NCBI GenBank assembly: GCA_035544215.1
Contig: DATKHY010000007.1
Coordinates: 1,116,001 to 1,180,000, forward strand
Length of the DNA: 64,000 nt
From: Candidatus Binatia bacterium
Lineage (GTDB): Bacteria; Vulcanimicrobiota; Vulcanimicrobiia; Vulcanimicrobiales; Vulcanimicrobiaceae
Direction of reading: 5' to 3'
Shown: piece after piece, positions 1-8,000 of the stretch
How positions within the stretch are numbered: the stretch's first letter is position 1
How the letters are laid out: each line of letters begins with the position of its first letter
Program-made: the position numbers and the translations under genes
The notes under the pieces: model-generated
The model's input: the letters and a program-made list of their open reading frames with translations, nothing else
Databases searched by the model: none
What the model was told of the DNA's origin: nothing

Positions 1-187
1 CGACCGCGAGTGCGACGAACTCGCCGAGCTGCGCGGCCGGCAGCCGAGCAGCGACCGCGAGATTGAGCCGAATCTCCGGGACGGACGGATCGTACTCGGA
101 GCGCAGCTCCGCGCCGCCCCAATCGCCGAGCTCCGCGAAACGCACGGCGACGCGGTAGGACCGCGCGAGTTCGAGCGCCGTCGTCAC
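1..187 (-). CDS. Partial CDS, unknown protein (5' end only)
   Basis: The reading frame opens with GTG at 187 and stays open to the left edge, so only the first 62 residues are seen. The GTG overlaps the TGA stop of the oxidoreductase upstream of it (GTGA arrangement), a typical sign of translational coupling. The visible protein begins MTTALELARSYRVAVRF and is a mixed helix/strand sequence with no signal peptide. I do not recognise the family. Coding bias (G/C third positions) matches the neighbours, so it is probably real, and it is likely co-expressed with the FAD oxidoreductase. Function unknown. Confidence 0.6.
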   Translation of the reverse strand, partial: MTTALELARSYRVAVRFAELGDWGGAELRSEYDPSVPEIRLNLAVAARLPAAQLGEFVALAV

Positions 188-1512
188 AGCGGGACGCCGT
201 CGTCGATCAGTTGCGCGCGCAGTTCGCTGCCGTCGACGTTTCCGACGAGCGTTGCGCGTTCGCACGCCAGCGCCGCTGCCGTTCCCGCGGCTTGGCCGAG
301 CGTCATCACGGTCGGCGTGAGCCGCGTCGAGGCGAGGGCCTCGTGCGTCGTCGAGATGCAGCGGCCGGCCACGAGCAGCTGCTCGCGATTGACCGGGAGA
401 AGGCAACGGTACGGAATCTCGTAGCTCTCCCCCGGCGCGAGGCGGTGCGTGGACGTTCCACTGCCGCTTGGATTGTGCAGATCGATCGGATACGCGCTGC
501 GCGCGACGGCATCCTCGAACTTGCGTCCGTGCAGCACATCGTCGCGCGTCAGCGTGTAACGGCCGACGATGCGGCGCGACTCGCGGATGCCGATCTGCGT
601 GCCGGTCGCCGCGATGCGCGCGTTTTGAAATCCCGGGACGCGGCTGCGAAAGAAGTCGAGCAGCTGCATCGCCTGGAGCCGCGACTCGACCTCCGCTCGC
701 GTCAGATCGTCGGGATCGAGCGGGTCGACGTCAACGACGCGCGTCATGTTGACGGTGACCTCGTCGGGATACGGCGAGATGAAGAACGACACGAGCTCGC
801 GCGGCACGTCCACGAGGCCGTCGTCGCGCGCGCGCTGCCACAGCGAGTAGAGCCCCGCGACGGCCGTGAGTGCCGGAGCCGTGATATGCTGCGCGTCGAG
901 CGAGCTGCGAATCTCTTCGGGATGCTCGCGGAGATACGCGGCCAACTCGGTCATGTCGACGTGACTGACGCGAAAGATCAAGGTGGCGGGCTGCACTCGC
1001 CCGCGCTCGTCACCCTGCTGCGTCGGAACGCCGGCCGAGGCCGCGACGAGCGCGTCGGCCGTCGCGTCGATAACGACGGAGGCGCGATGCTCCCGCGGCC
1101 CGCCGATCGTCGCGAACGTCGCTCCCGTTACGCTCTCGCCCTCGACCGACGCCGACAGGAAGTACGCGTGGAGCAGCAGCGACACGCCGGCCTCGCGCAT
1201 CATCTCGAAGAGCAGCGCCTTGTGAACCTCCGGATCGAACGGCGTAATCGTCGCGACGTAGTCCGAGGAGTCGGGGAGATGCCCGGGAGAGGCGCCCTTG
1301 CGTATCAGACGGTCGACCATTTCCTGCGCTATGCCGCCGACGATGCGCTCGTTCCCGGAATGAAACGTCATCCACGGCCCAACCATGGCCGCCGTCGCGG
1401 TGCCGCCGAGAAAACCGTAGCGCTCGACGAGCAGCGTTCGCGCGCCGTGCCGCGCGGCCGCAAGCGCGGCGGCGCAACCGGCATTGCCGCCGCCGACGAC
1501 GAGCACGTCCAT
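184..1512 (-). CDS. FAD-dependent oxidoreductase (FAD_oxidored-like family)
   Basis: Flavoprotein of 442 residues. The N-terminus MDVLVVGGGNAGCAAALAAA is a Rossmann dinucleotide-binding motif for FAD, followed by an acidic residue at the end of the second strand (LLVERYGFLGG). The C-terminal part ends with a second FAD-contact pattern (LLVAGRCISTTHEALASTR...GQAAGTAAALA) typical of the FAD-dependent oxidoreductases annotated FAD_oxidored (PF12831). The substrate cannot be deduced. A longer frame exists upstream to 1623, but it would overlap the divergent gene at 1573 and has no conserved features, so I placed the start at the ATG at 1512, directly before the Rossmann motif. It is coupled to an unknown gene that runs off the left edge. 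Confidence 0.85.
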   Translation of the reverse strand: MDVLVVGGGNAGCAAALAAARHGARTLLVERYGFLGGTATAAMVGPWMTFHSGNERIVGGIAQEMVDRLIRKGASPGHLPDSSDYVATITPFDPEVHKALLFEMMREAGVSLLLHAYFLSASVEGESVTGATFATIGGPREHRASVVIDATADALVAASAGVPTQQGDERGRVQPATLIFRVSHVDMTELAAYLREHPEEIRSSLDAQHITAPALTAVAGLYSLWQRARDDGLVDVPRELVSFFISPYPDEVTVNMTRVVDVDPLDPDDLTRAEVESRLQAMQLLDFFRSRVPGFQNARIAATGTQIGIRESRRIVGRYTLTRDDVLHGRKFEDAVARSAYPIDLHNPSGSGTSTHRLAPGESYEIPYRCLLPVNREQLLVAGRCISTTHEALASTRLTPTVMTLGQAAGTAAALACERATLVGNVDGSELRAQLIDDGVPL

Positions 1513-1572
1513 GCGCCGCGATTCGTCGCCGCGCAGAGCAGGCCATTTCCGCGCGCTCCACAATAACCGCAC

Positions 1573-2004
1573 ATGCAAGTTCCTATTGCTTCCCAGGAAC
1601 GCAATTGGGCGATGGCGGCGCACCTCAGCGCGCTCGCCGCTATAGCAGGCCTACCCTTCGGTCACGTGCTCGGTCCGCTCATCGTCTACCTGGTCAAGGG
1701 CCACGAGTCGGAGTTCGTCGGCGAGCATGCGAAGGCGTCGCTGAACTACCAGATCACGATCTCGATTCTCGGGCTCGTCGCGATCCTGGTCGCGATCGCA
1801 ATGAGCCTGAGCTTCCTGATAAGCTCGACGTCCGAAAGCTCGAATATGGGCCCGGCGATCGGCTTCGGCGTGCTCTGGATCGCGATCGGCATCGCGGCCG
1901 TGCTGTTGCTCCTGTTCTCACTCATCTTCATCATCCTGGGAACGATCGCGGCGAACGAAGGCCGCCCGTACACGTACCCCTTCGCCATCCGCTTCTTGCG
2001 TTAG
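1573..2004 (+). CDS. DUF4870 (Tic20-like) membrane protein
   Basis: Small integral membrane protein of 143 residues. It has the DUF4870 pattern: an N-terminal helix with HLSALA..AGLPFGHVLGPLIVYL, then a charged loop (KGHESEFVGEHAKASLNYQ), then two further hydrophobic helices. The loop motif with E..HAK.SLN.Q is the family signature. Role unknown in general. Its stop codon lies inside the ribosome-binding site of the next gene (AGGAG just before 2014), so it is probably co-transcribed with the amino-acid permease. It is divergent from the FAD oxidoreductase. Confidence 0.85.
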   Translation: MQVPIASQERNWAMAAHLSALAAIAGLPFGHVLGPLIVYLVKGHESEFVGEHAKASLNYQITISILGLVAILVAIAMSLSFLISSTSESSNMGPAIGFGVLWIAIGIAAVLLLLFSLIFIILGTIAANEGRPYTYPFAIRFLR

Positions 2005-2013
2005 GAGCCGCCG

Positions 2014-3510
2014 ATGTTGATGCAACGAGTCAAGCCGCTGGCACGAATCCTCGCGGAGGGAAGCGACGAGCAGCACGGCCTGAAGCGCTCGCTGGGACCG
2101 TGGGCGCTCACCGCGATGGGCATCGGCGCGATCATCGGCACGGGCATCTTCGTCTTAACGGGGGTCGCGTCGGCGACGCGCGCGGGCCCGTCGCTGACGA
2201 TCTCGTTCGTCGTGGCGGGCATCGTGAGCGCGCTGGCGGCGCTCTGCTATGCGGAGGTTTCGAGCAAAGTCCCGATCTCCGGCAGTGCGTATACCTATAC
2301 GTATGCGACGATGGGCGAATTCCTAGCCTGGATCGTCGGGTGGGGTCTGGTCCTCGAATACGCGCTCGGCGCATCGACCGTCAGCGTCGGATGGTCCGGG
2401 TACTTCACGTTTATTTTGCACACGCTGTTCAATTGGGACATCCCGCAGGCCTGGCAGCACAGCCATTGGGACGCCACTCCAGGGATCGCGAACCTTCCCG
2501 CGGCCGGCATCATCTTCTTGATCACGGCCCTGCTCGTGCGCGGAACGAAAGAATCCGGCACGGTGAACGCGGTGATCGTCACGATCAAGTTGGCCGTCGT
2601 GCTCTTCTTCATCGCGATCGGACTCGGCCACATCAATCCGGCGAACTATCACCTTCCGCCCGGACCGCAAACCGGCCTCGGCGGCTACTTCCCGTTCGGG
2701 ATCGCCGGGATGCTCGGCGGCGCGTCGTTCATCTTCTTTGCCTACATCGGCTTCGACGCGGTCTCGACAACCGCCGAAGAGGCGCGGAACCCCTCAAAGG
2801 ATCTGCCCTTCGGCATCATCATGAGCTTGATCATCTGCACGCTCCTTTACATCGTCGTGGTCGCTATCCTCAACGGCATGGTGCCGTTTAATACGCTCAA
2901 CGTGAACTTCCCGGTCGCGTACGCGGTAGATAGCGTCGGACTCGCGTGGGCGGGCGTAGTCATTTCGTTCGGGGCGATCGCGGGGCTGACGACTGTGTTG
3001 CTCGTGATGATGTACGGCCAGACGCGTATCTTTTACGCGATGTCGCGCGACGGATTGATTCCGCCGCTCTTCGTGAAGCTGCACCCCGCTTGGCGCACGC
3101 CCTGGATCTCGCAGATCCTGTTCGGCGTGCTCATCGCCGCCGCCGGCGCGTTTTTTCCAATCAGCATCCTGGGATCGCTCACGAACATGGGGACGCTCGC
3201 GGCGTTCGTGCTCGTCTCCGTTGCGGTCCCGGTCCTTCGCACGCGCCATCCCGAGTTGAAGGGCGCGTTCACGCTCCCGTTCGGGCCGTATATCATTCCA
3301 ACGCTGTCAGCGATCACCGCGCTCTTCCTGATCTATTTCCTGCGGCAGGGCAACCCGCTCGTGTGGGGCTTCTTCCCGCTCGTATGGCTAGGGTTCGTGA
3401 TCTGGTTTGGCGCCGGCCTAATCTTCTATTTCTCGTATGGGCGCCAGAAGAGCACCGTCGCGCTCGAGCAGACGGAAGGTTTAGCCGTCGCACAGCCGCC
3501 GGTAAACTAG
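2014..3510 (+). CDS. APC-family amino-acid permease
   Basis: Twelve-helix secondary transporter of 498 residues from the amino acid-polyamine-organocation superfamily, close in layout to the YfnA/CAT-type permeases. The first helix carries GIGAIIGTGIFVLTG, the unwound substrate-binding segment of APC transporters, and a second family stretch is FFAYIGFDAVSTTAEE around helix 6. Length and helix number are normal for the family. The substrate (which amino acid) cannot be assigned. The start ATG at 2014 is preceded by AGGAG that overlaps the stop of the DUF4870 gene. A small gene follows 4 bp downstream, so the three likely form one operon. Confidence 0.9.
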   Translation: MLMQRVKPLARILAEGSDEQHGLKRSLGPWALTAMGIGAIIGTGIFVLTGVASATRAGPSLTISFVVAGIVSALAALCYAEVSSKVPISGSAYTYTYATMGEFLAWIVGWGLVLEYALGASTVSVGWSGYFTFILHTLFNWDIPQAWQHSHWDATPGIANLPAAGIIFLITALLVRGTKESGTVNAVIVTIKLAVVLFFIAIGLGHINPANYHLPPGPQTGLGGYFPFGIAGMLGGASFIFFAYIGFDAVSTTAEEARNPSKDLPFGIIMSLIICTLLYIVVVAILNGMVPFNTLNVNFPVAYAVDSVGLAWAGVVISFGAIAGLTTVLLVMMYGQTRIFYAMSRDGLIPPLFVKLHPAWRTPWISQILFGVLIAAAGAFFPISILGSLTNMGTLAAFVLVSVAVPVLRTRHPELKGAFTLPFGPYIIPTLSAITALFLIYFLRQGNPLVWGFFPLVWLGFVIWFGAGLIFYFSYGRQKSTVALEQTEGLAVAQPPVN

Positions 3511-3514
3511 CGAC

Positions 3515-3853
3515 ATGAGCCACGAAGACCGTTTAGAAAATCTCCGGAAGGAGGTCACCGGTGCCGACGACACGGGGATGATCGCCAACGAAGAGTTCAT
3601 CGCAGAGGCCGAGACGCTGCCCGTCGTTCCACACGAGGATCTTCACGCAGCGCTGCCGCGCGAGCATCCGGCTCACTCGGTGATCGACGCGCTGCATGCG
3701 GAGATGCGCTCACCGTCGCCCGACCGTCGTAAGATCGAAGCCCACGTTGGCCAGCTTCGCGGAATCCCCGAGCTCGAGGCGACGATCGTCAGCTGGTGGG
3801 AGAAGCCGGCGGTGCAGCGCGTGATCGGCGACCTCGGCCAAATCGGCTTGTAG
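3515..3853 (+). CDS. Small soluble protein, weakly DUF4404-like
   Basis: Protein of 112 residues with no signal peptide or membrane segment. The C-terminal half (HSVIDALHAEMRSPSPDRRK to VIGDLGQIGL) is helical and ends in a G-[IL]-G-L style tail that reminds me of DUF4404 proteins, but the resemblance is weak. The N-terminal half is acidic and probably flexible. It follows the permease by 4 bp and is probably the last gene of that operon. It converges with the propeller lipoprotein gene, the stops being about 10 bp apart. Confidence 0.6.
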   Translation: MSHEDRLENLRKEVTGADDTGMIANEEFIAEAETLPVVPHEDLHAALPREHPAHSVIDALHAEMRSPSPDRRKIEAHVGQLRGIPELEATIVSWWEKPAVQRVIGDLGQIGL

Positions 3854-3863
3854 TTTTCCTTCG

Positions 3864-5087
3864 CTATTGACAGGCGAGCCGCACGATGAGCGGTTCGTTG
3901 GCGCTCGACGTGGCTTGGTTGCCGACGCTCCACAGCGTGGTTCCGACGCGTGCGATCGCGTGGAGCTCGTCCTCCAGCGCACCGGGGTTCGGGCTCGTGG
4001 CGATGCGCCACGCTTTGCCGTTCCAGTGTTCGGACAACGTCTTCGGAAGGAAGTTGTTGGGATCGATGTACGAGCCGACAGACCATAGGTCGTTTGCCGC
4101 TAAGGCCGCGATGCCGGCGAGATCGCTTCCGTGCGTGCCCTTGTTGGGGCTCGAAACGATCTGCCACGACGAGCCCGTCCACCGTTCGACGAGCGTGCTC
4201 GTTTCGTAGGTCCCATAGCTCTCGCTCGATCCGACGGCCCAAACGTCGTTCGCGTCGATCGCGACGAGCGCTCCAAGCCCGCTGTACAGAGCGTGCGGCC
4301 CGTTGAGGCTGGGGATGACCTGCCACGTTTTGCCGTTCCATCGCTCGACGAGCGTCTGCAACGTGTTGCCGCCGTCGTTCGACGTCGAGCCGACTGCCCA
4401 GATATTCTTCGCCGAGACGATCGCGAGCTTGGAGAGGCCGTTGTAGCTCGCGCCGGGACTAGGGCTAAACACGACCTTCCAGGCCTTGCCGTTCCAGTGC
4501 TCGACGAGCGTTTGCTGATTGCCGGCAAGATTGTAGAAGAAGCCGACGGCCCAGATGTCCGTGGGCGATACGGCCTTGACGTCGCCCAGTCCGCTGAGCT
4601 GTCCGGGGCTCGGATTCGTAACTACTTTCCACGACTTGCCGTCCCAGTGCTCGATCAGCGTGCGAGTCTGCGCCGTCGGCGTCGGGTTGGATATGCCGAC
4701 CGCCCAGGCGTCGCTGGAAGACAGCGCCGCAACGGCGACGAGGTCGTTATCCCCGGTGCCCACGTTTGGGGTTTGCACGAGGCTCCAGGCGGAGCCGTTC
4801 CAGCGTTCCGCAAGCGTGCGAAACGACGACGACGACTGTTGGTAGTTGCCGACGGACCAGATGTCGCCGGGCGCGTCACCGGCGACGCCGTAGAGGTACG
4901 CGTTCGTCGACCCTGGATTGGCGGCGGTGACCAGTTGCCAGTGGCATCGCGCGTGCAGTTGCGCCGCCGATCGCGCGGGCAGCTGGAACGATTGCGGCGA
5001 CGCGCGATTGGGCAGCGTCGCGCTGGAGCAGCCCGAGAGAATTGCCAGCACGGTCGGCCAGATTGACGCACGCAGCCAAACCCTCAT
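3864..5087 (-). CDS. Seven-repeat beta-propeller lipoprotein
   Basis: Exported lipoprotein of 407 residues. The N-terminus MRVWLRASIWPTVLAILSGC has a positive start, hydrophobic core and a lipobox (LSGC), so lipid attachment at that Cys is likely. The rest is built from seven tandem units of about 50 residues, each with a [DN][IVAL]W[AS]VG motif followed by TL[VIAS]E[HR]W.GK.W..V. Seven units fit a closed seven-bladed beta-propeller. Ligand or enzymatic role unknown. Monocistronic: it converges with the gene to its left and lies just upstream of the hydantoinase gene's stop side. Such repeats are common as large paralogous sets in some soil bacteria. Confidence 0.8.
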   Translation of the reverse strand: MRVWLRASIWPTVLAILSGCSSATLPNRASPQSFQLPARSAAQLHARCHWQLVTAANPGSTNAYLYGVAGDAPGDIWSVGNYQQSSSSFRTLAERWNGSAWSLVQTPNVGTGDNDLVAVAALSSSDAWAVGISNPTPTAQTRTLIEHWDGKSWKVVTNPSPGQLSGLGDVKAVSPTDIWAVGFFYNLAGNQQTLVEHWNGKAWKVVFSPSPGASYNGLSKLAIVSAKNIWAVGSTSNDGGNTLQTLVERWNGKTWQVIPSLNGPHALYSGLGALVAIDANDVWAVGSSESYGTYETSTLVERWTGSSWQIVSSPNKGTHGSDLAGIAALAANDLWSVGSYIDPNNFLPKTLSEHWNGKAWRIATSPNPGALEDELHAIARVGTTLWSVGNQATSSANEPLIVRLACQ

Positions 5088-5127
5088 GCTCCGTTGCGTA
5101 GCACGGAAACGTTAGGAAAGCGTGAAG

Positions 5128-7272
5128 CTAAGCCGAGCGGGCGACGAGAAGCAGCGTCACACCTTCGTCGGGGCGGCAGCCTTCCGTCTCTTCTGCCGCG
5201 AGCGCCGCGGCCTGTTCCGCGCTCGTGAGCCCCTCGAACGCTGCAATGCGCCCACCGCGAAGGACGTACAGTGCGGGTAACGCGCGGCCGACGTCGCCGA
5301 ATTCCGTGGCGCTCTCGATCGCGGCGCGAACGCGCGCTTCGATCTCTCCGGCCGTCGTGCGCACGAGCACGGGATCGCGCAGCGCCAGCCGCACTACGCC
5401 GCGCTCGTCCAGCACGCGCACGTCGCGCGCCGTGCGCACTCGCCCGAACCGTCCGCGCTGCATAGTGCTGCGCGCATAGCCGCTCAGCGAGTCCGTCAGT
5501 TCGAGCGGTTCGAGCTGCGCGGGATCGCAGTCGAGCGACTGCGCGGCGGCGAGCCGGCGCTCGTCCTCGCTCGCCGTCCCGCCGGCTGCGGACTCCAGCA
5601 ATGCGGTGGCACCCGAGGCGGCGGCGGTCACGCGGCTGCGCTGCGTGTCGATTTCGACCTCCACCTCGACGGAGTCCGGCGACGCGCCGGCGGCGATCAC
5701 GCGGTCCGCCGCCTCGCGCCGGATCGCAGCGATCTCGTGCGGCGTTGGCGCGAAGATCGTTCGCTCGACGACGTCGCGCACGAGCGCCAGCGCGACGCCG
5801 ACCGGCGCGATCACCTCCGCGTCGCGCGCGATCCGATGCGGAAGCCGCATCGCCGCGGCCAGCGCCGGAACGAGTGCCCCCGCGGCCCCGCCTCCGCCGA
5901 CGATCGTGATGCGCTGCGGCTCGAACGCGTAGTCCGCGATCAGTGGATCGATCGTCCGGCGCAGCTTCTCGACTGCGATCGCCAGCGCGCTGCGCGCGAG
6001 CTCGGCGCCGTCGCCGCCGACGTGCCGTGCGAGCAGGTCGAAGGCCAGCCGCGCGCTCTCCGCGTTCCCGCGCGCGAACGCGCCCTCGGGAACGCTGCCC
6101 AGCAGGTTCGCAGCGCACGTCGCCGTGATCGCAACGCGCGCTCCGTCGCGCGTAACGAGCACGGCGTAGTCGGCCTGGTCCTGCGGCGTGGGCGCGATGC
6201 ACTCGATGCGCGCTCCCTCGAGCGTCTGTGGCGCGACGAACGTCGCGTACGCGCAGCCGGCGATGTGCGCGCTGCGCGGCCCGATGTCGCGAACGCCGCC
6301 CTCGTGGATGCGTAGCATGCTCCCGCCGCCGATCCCCAGCGTCCGAACGTCGAGCGTGCGCAGCATCGTGCGGTGACCGCCGATGCGCGCGGGACGCATC
6401 TGCGGGCGTCCGGCGCGAATCGCCGAGCAGTCCGAGCTCGTCCCTCCCACCTCGACGAAGACGCCCTCGCTCAAGCGCTCGTACAGCAGCGCGCCCGCGA
6501 TGCCCGCGGCGGGCCCCGAGAGCAGCGTCAGGATCGGACGCCGCTCGATCTCGCCGACGTCCATCACGCCGCCGTCGCTGCGCATCACCATCAGCGGCGC
6601 GGGAATCGCGGCCCGCTCGACGGCGTCGGCCGTCATCCGCGCCGTGCGGAGCATCTTGGGGAGGATCGCCGCGTTGAGCGCCGCGGTGCGCGTGCGCGCG
6701 CGCAGGCCGTACGCGGCGCTCACGTCGTGTCCGCTCGTCGCGTCTACGCCGCGCTCGCGCGCGTACGCGACGGCACGGTTTTCACCGCCGGGCCGGTCGA
6801 CGCCGAAGCTCTCGCTCGCGGCGATCGCCTGCGCGCCGCCGGAGATCAACCGCTCGACGCCCTCGCGCATCGCTCGTTCGTCGCCGGCGCTCGCGAACGT
6901 AAACGCGGGCGCGAAGCTCGCGCCCGAGCCGAGCGCCAGCGCGCCGAAGCGCATCTGCCGCCGCGAAAGCCACGCCAAACCGTCGACGAGGCCGAGCACG
7001 CCGACCGGCGCGAGGTCGCCCTCGAGCAGCGCGTTCGTGGCCTGCGTCGTCGAATGGGCGATGAACCCGACGCTGCCAGAGTCGACGCCGGATTCCGTCA
7101 GCAGCTGCTCGATGCCGGAGACGATTCCGGCTGCGACGCCCTCGCCTGCACCGTGGCTCGTCGGTACCTTCACGGCGGCGACGAGCTCGCGCGTAGCCGC
7201 GTCGATCGCGACGACGTCGGTGAACGTTCCGCCGACGTCGATGCCGACGCGCAGCCGCGGCGCCGGATTCAT
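5128..7272 (-). CDS. hyuA: Hydantoinase/oxoprolinase A-type subunit
   Basis: Protein of 714 residues of the hydantoinase A / N-methylhydantoinase ATP-dependent subunit family. The N-terminal motif RVGIDVGGTFTDVVAID is the ATP-binding phosphate-1 region of this ASKHA-fold family (Hydant_A_N), followed by HSTTQATNALLEG. The central part contains GPAAGIAGALL and VEVGGTSSDCSAI, the hydantoinase_A core. Typical members work with a B subunit (HyuB) to open hydantoins or 5-oxoproline with ATP. No B-subunit gene is seen nearby. The start is the ATG at 7272, which overlaps the upstream methyltransferase stop (ATGA). A GTG three codons earlier is possible but less likely. Confidence 0.85.
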   Translation of the reverse strand: MNPAPRLRVGIDVGGTFTDVVAIDAATRELVAAVKVPTSHGAGEGVAAGIVSGIEQLLTESGVDSGSVGFIAHSTTQATNALLEGDLAPVGVLGLVDGLAWLSRRQMRFGALALGSGASFAPAFTFASAGDERAMREGVERLISGGAQAIAASESFGVDRPGGENRAVAYARERGVDATSGHDVSAAYGLRARTRTAALNAAILPKMLRTARMTADAVERAAIPAPLMVMRSDGGVMDVGEIERRPILTLLSGPAAGIAGALLYERLSEGVFVEVGGTSSDCSAIRAGRPQMRPARIGGHRTMLRTLDVRTLGIGGGSMLRIHEGGVRDIGPRSAHIAGCAYATFVAPQTLEGARIECIAPTPQDQADYAVLVTRDGARVAITATCAANLLGSVPEGAFARGNAESARLAFDLLARHVGGDGAELARSALAIAVEKLRRTIDPLIADYAFEPQRITIVGGGGAAGALVPALAAAMRLPHRIARDAEVIAPVGVALALVRDVVERTIFAPTPHEIAAIRREAADRVIAAGASPDSVEVEVEIDTQRSRVTAAASGATALLESAAGGTASEDERRLAAAQSLDCDPAQLEPLELTDSLSGYARSTMQRGRFGRVRTARDVRVLDERGVVRLALRDPVLVRTTAGEIEARVRAAIESATEFGDVGRALPALYVLRGGRIAAFEGLTSAEQAAALAAEETEGCRPDEGVTLLLVARSA

Positions 7273-8000
7273 GGCAACCACTCGGCAACGAGGACGTGCG
7301 TGACGATGACGAGCTCCACGTGGCCGTCGCTCTCGTATGGCTCGAAAAGGACGAGCAGATCGCGGCGCAGCGCGTCGGCCGCATCGCCCGAGCCGGGCAG
7401 ATACGACGACGAGGCCGCGCGCCCGAGCAGCGCGTCGCGGTCGAGCCGCTGCGCCGAGTACGCTTGCGCTCGCGTTACGATCGCACGAGGAAACTCGGTG
7501 AACGTCGCCAGCGCGCGCGCGCGCCGCGCCTCCGTGTCGTCGATCGCATGGGCCCGAACGAGGTCGCCGTACGCGGCGGTGAACGCGTCAGTCTCATCGC
7601 GTTCGTATTGCAACAAGACCGCGCGCTTCCGCGCGACGCGGCGGAATTCGCTCATCGCGGCCGGCGTCGCAAACCAGTGAAAGGCCTGGCACGCGACCAC
7701 GGCGTCGACGCTGGCGTCGGTCAAGTGCGTTCGCTCGGCGGTGCCGTCGCGCCACTCGACGCCGGGATGCGGCTCGGCCTTGGCGCGCATGCGCGCGTCC
7801 GGCTCGATCGCGATCACCGTTGCGCCGCGCTCCGCGAAGAGCCGCGCGGAGATTCCCGTTCCGGCGCCGACGTCGGCGATCGTGAGGGCGCGCGGATCGC
7901 CCAGGCCCGCGAGCGCCGCGTCGATGGCCGCGGGTGGATAGTTTGGCCGGAACGCCGCGTACGCAGACGCGCGCGAACCGAAGCGCTGCGTCGAGTCCAT
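7269..8000 (-). CDS. Class I SAM-dependent methyltransferase
   Basis: Protein of 243 residues. Motif I for S-adenosylmethionine binding is visible as IADVGAGTGISARLFAERGA, then an acidic motif II (VIAIEPDARM) and a motif IV-like stretch VDAVVACQAFHWF. The FHWF pattern is common in the Methyltransf_11 group that includes small-molecule and quinone-like methyltransferases, but the substrate is unknown. A longer frame extends to 8132, but it is low-complexity Arg-rich shadow sequence over the neighbouring gene. The ATG at 8000 shares one base with the upstream stop (TGATG), which supports it. It sits inside a five-gene overlapping operon. Confidence 0.85.
   Translation of the reverse strand: MDSTQRFGSRASAYAAFRPNYPPAAIDAALAGLGDPRALTIADVGAGTGISARLFAERGATVIAIEPDARMRAKAEPHPGVEWRDGTAERTHLTDASVDAVVACQAFHWFATPAAMSEFRRVARKRAVLLQYERDETDAFTAAYGDLVRAHAIDDTEARRARALATFTEFPRAIVTRAQAYSAQRLDRDALLGRAASSSYLPGSGDAADALRRDLLVLFEPYESDGHVELVIVTHVLVAEWLP

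Noticed and set aside
211-1566. Long plus-strand frame (451 codons) opposite the FAD oxidoreductase
   Set aside because: Arg-rich, no domain pattern; it is an antisense shadow caused by high GC. The minus frame has a clear Rossmann motif.
3864-5087. The tandem repeats of the propeller gene as a DNA-level repeat array
   Set aside because: The periodicity is at protein level (about 50 residues per blade) with diverged DNA; it is explained by the propeller fold.
6373-7680. Long plus-strand frame over HyuA and the methyltransferase
   Set aside because: Low-complexity Arg/Ala/Ser sequence spanning two real genes on the other strand.
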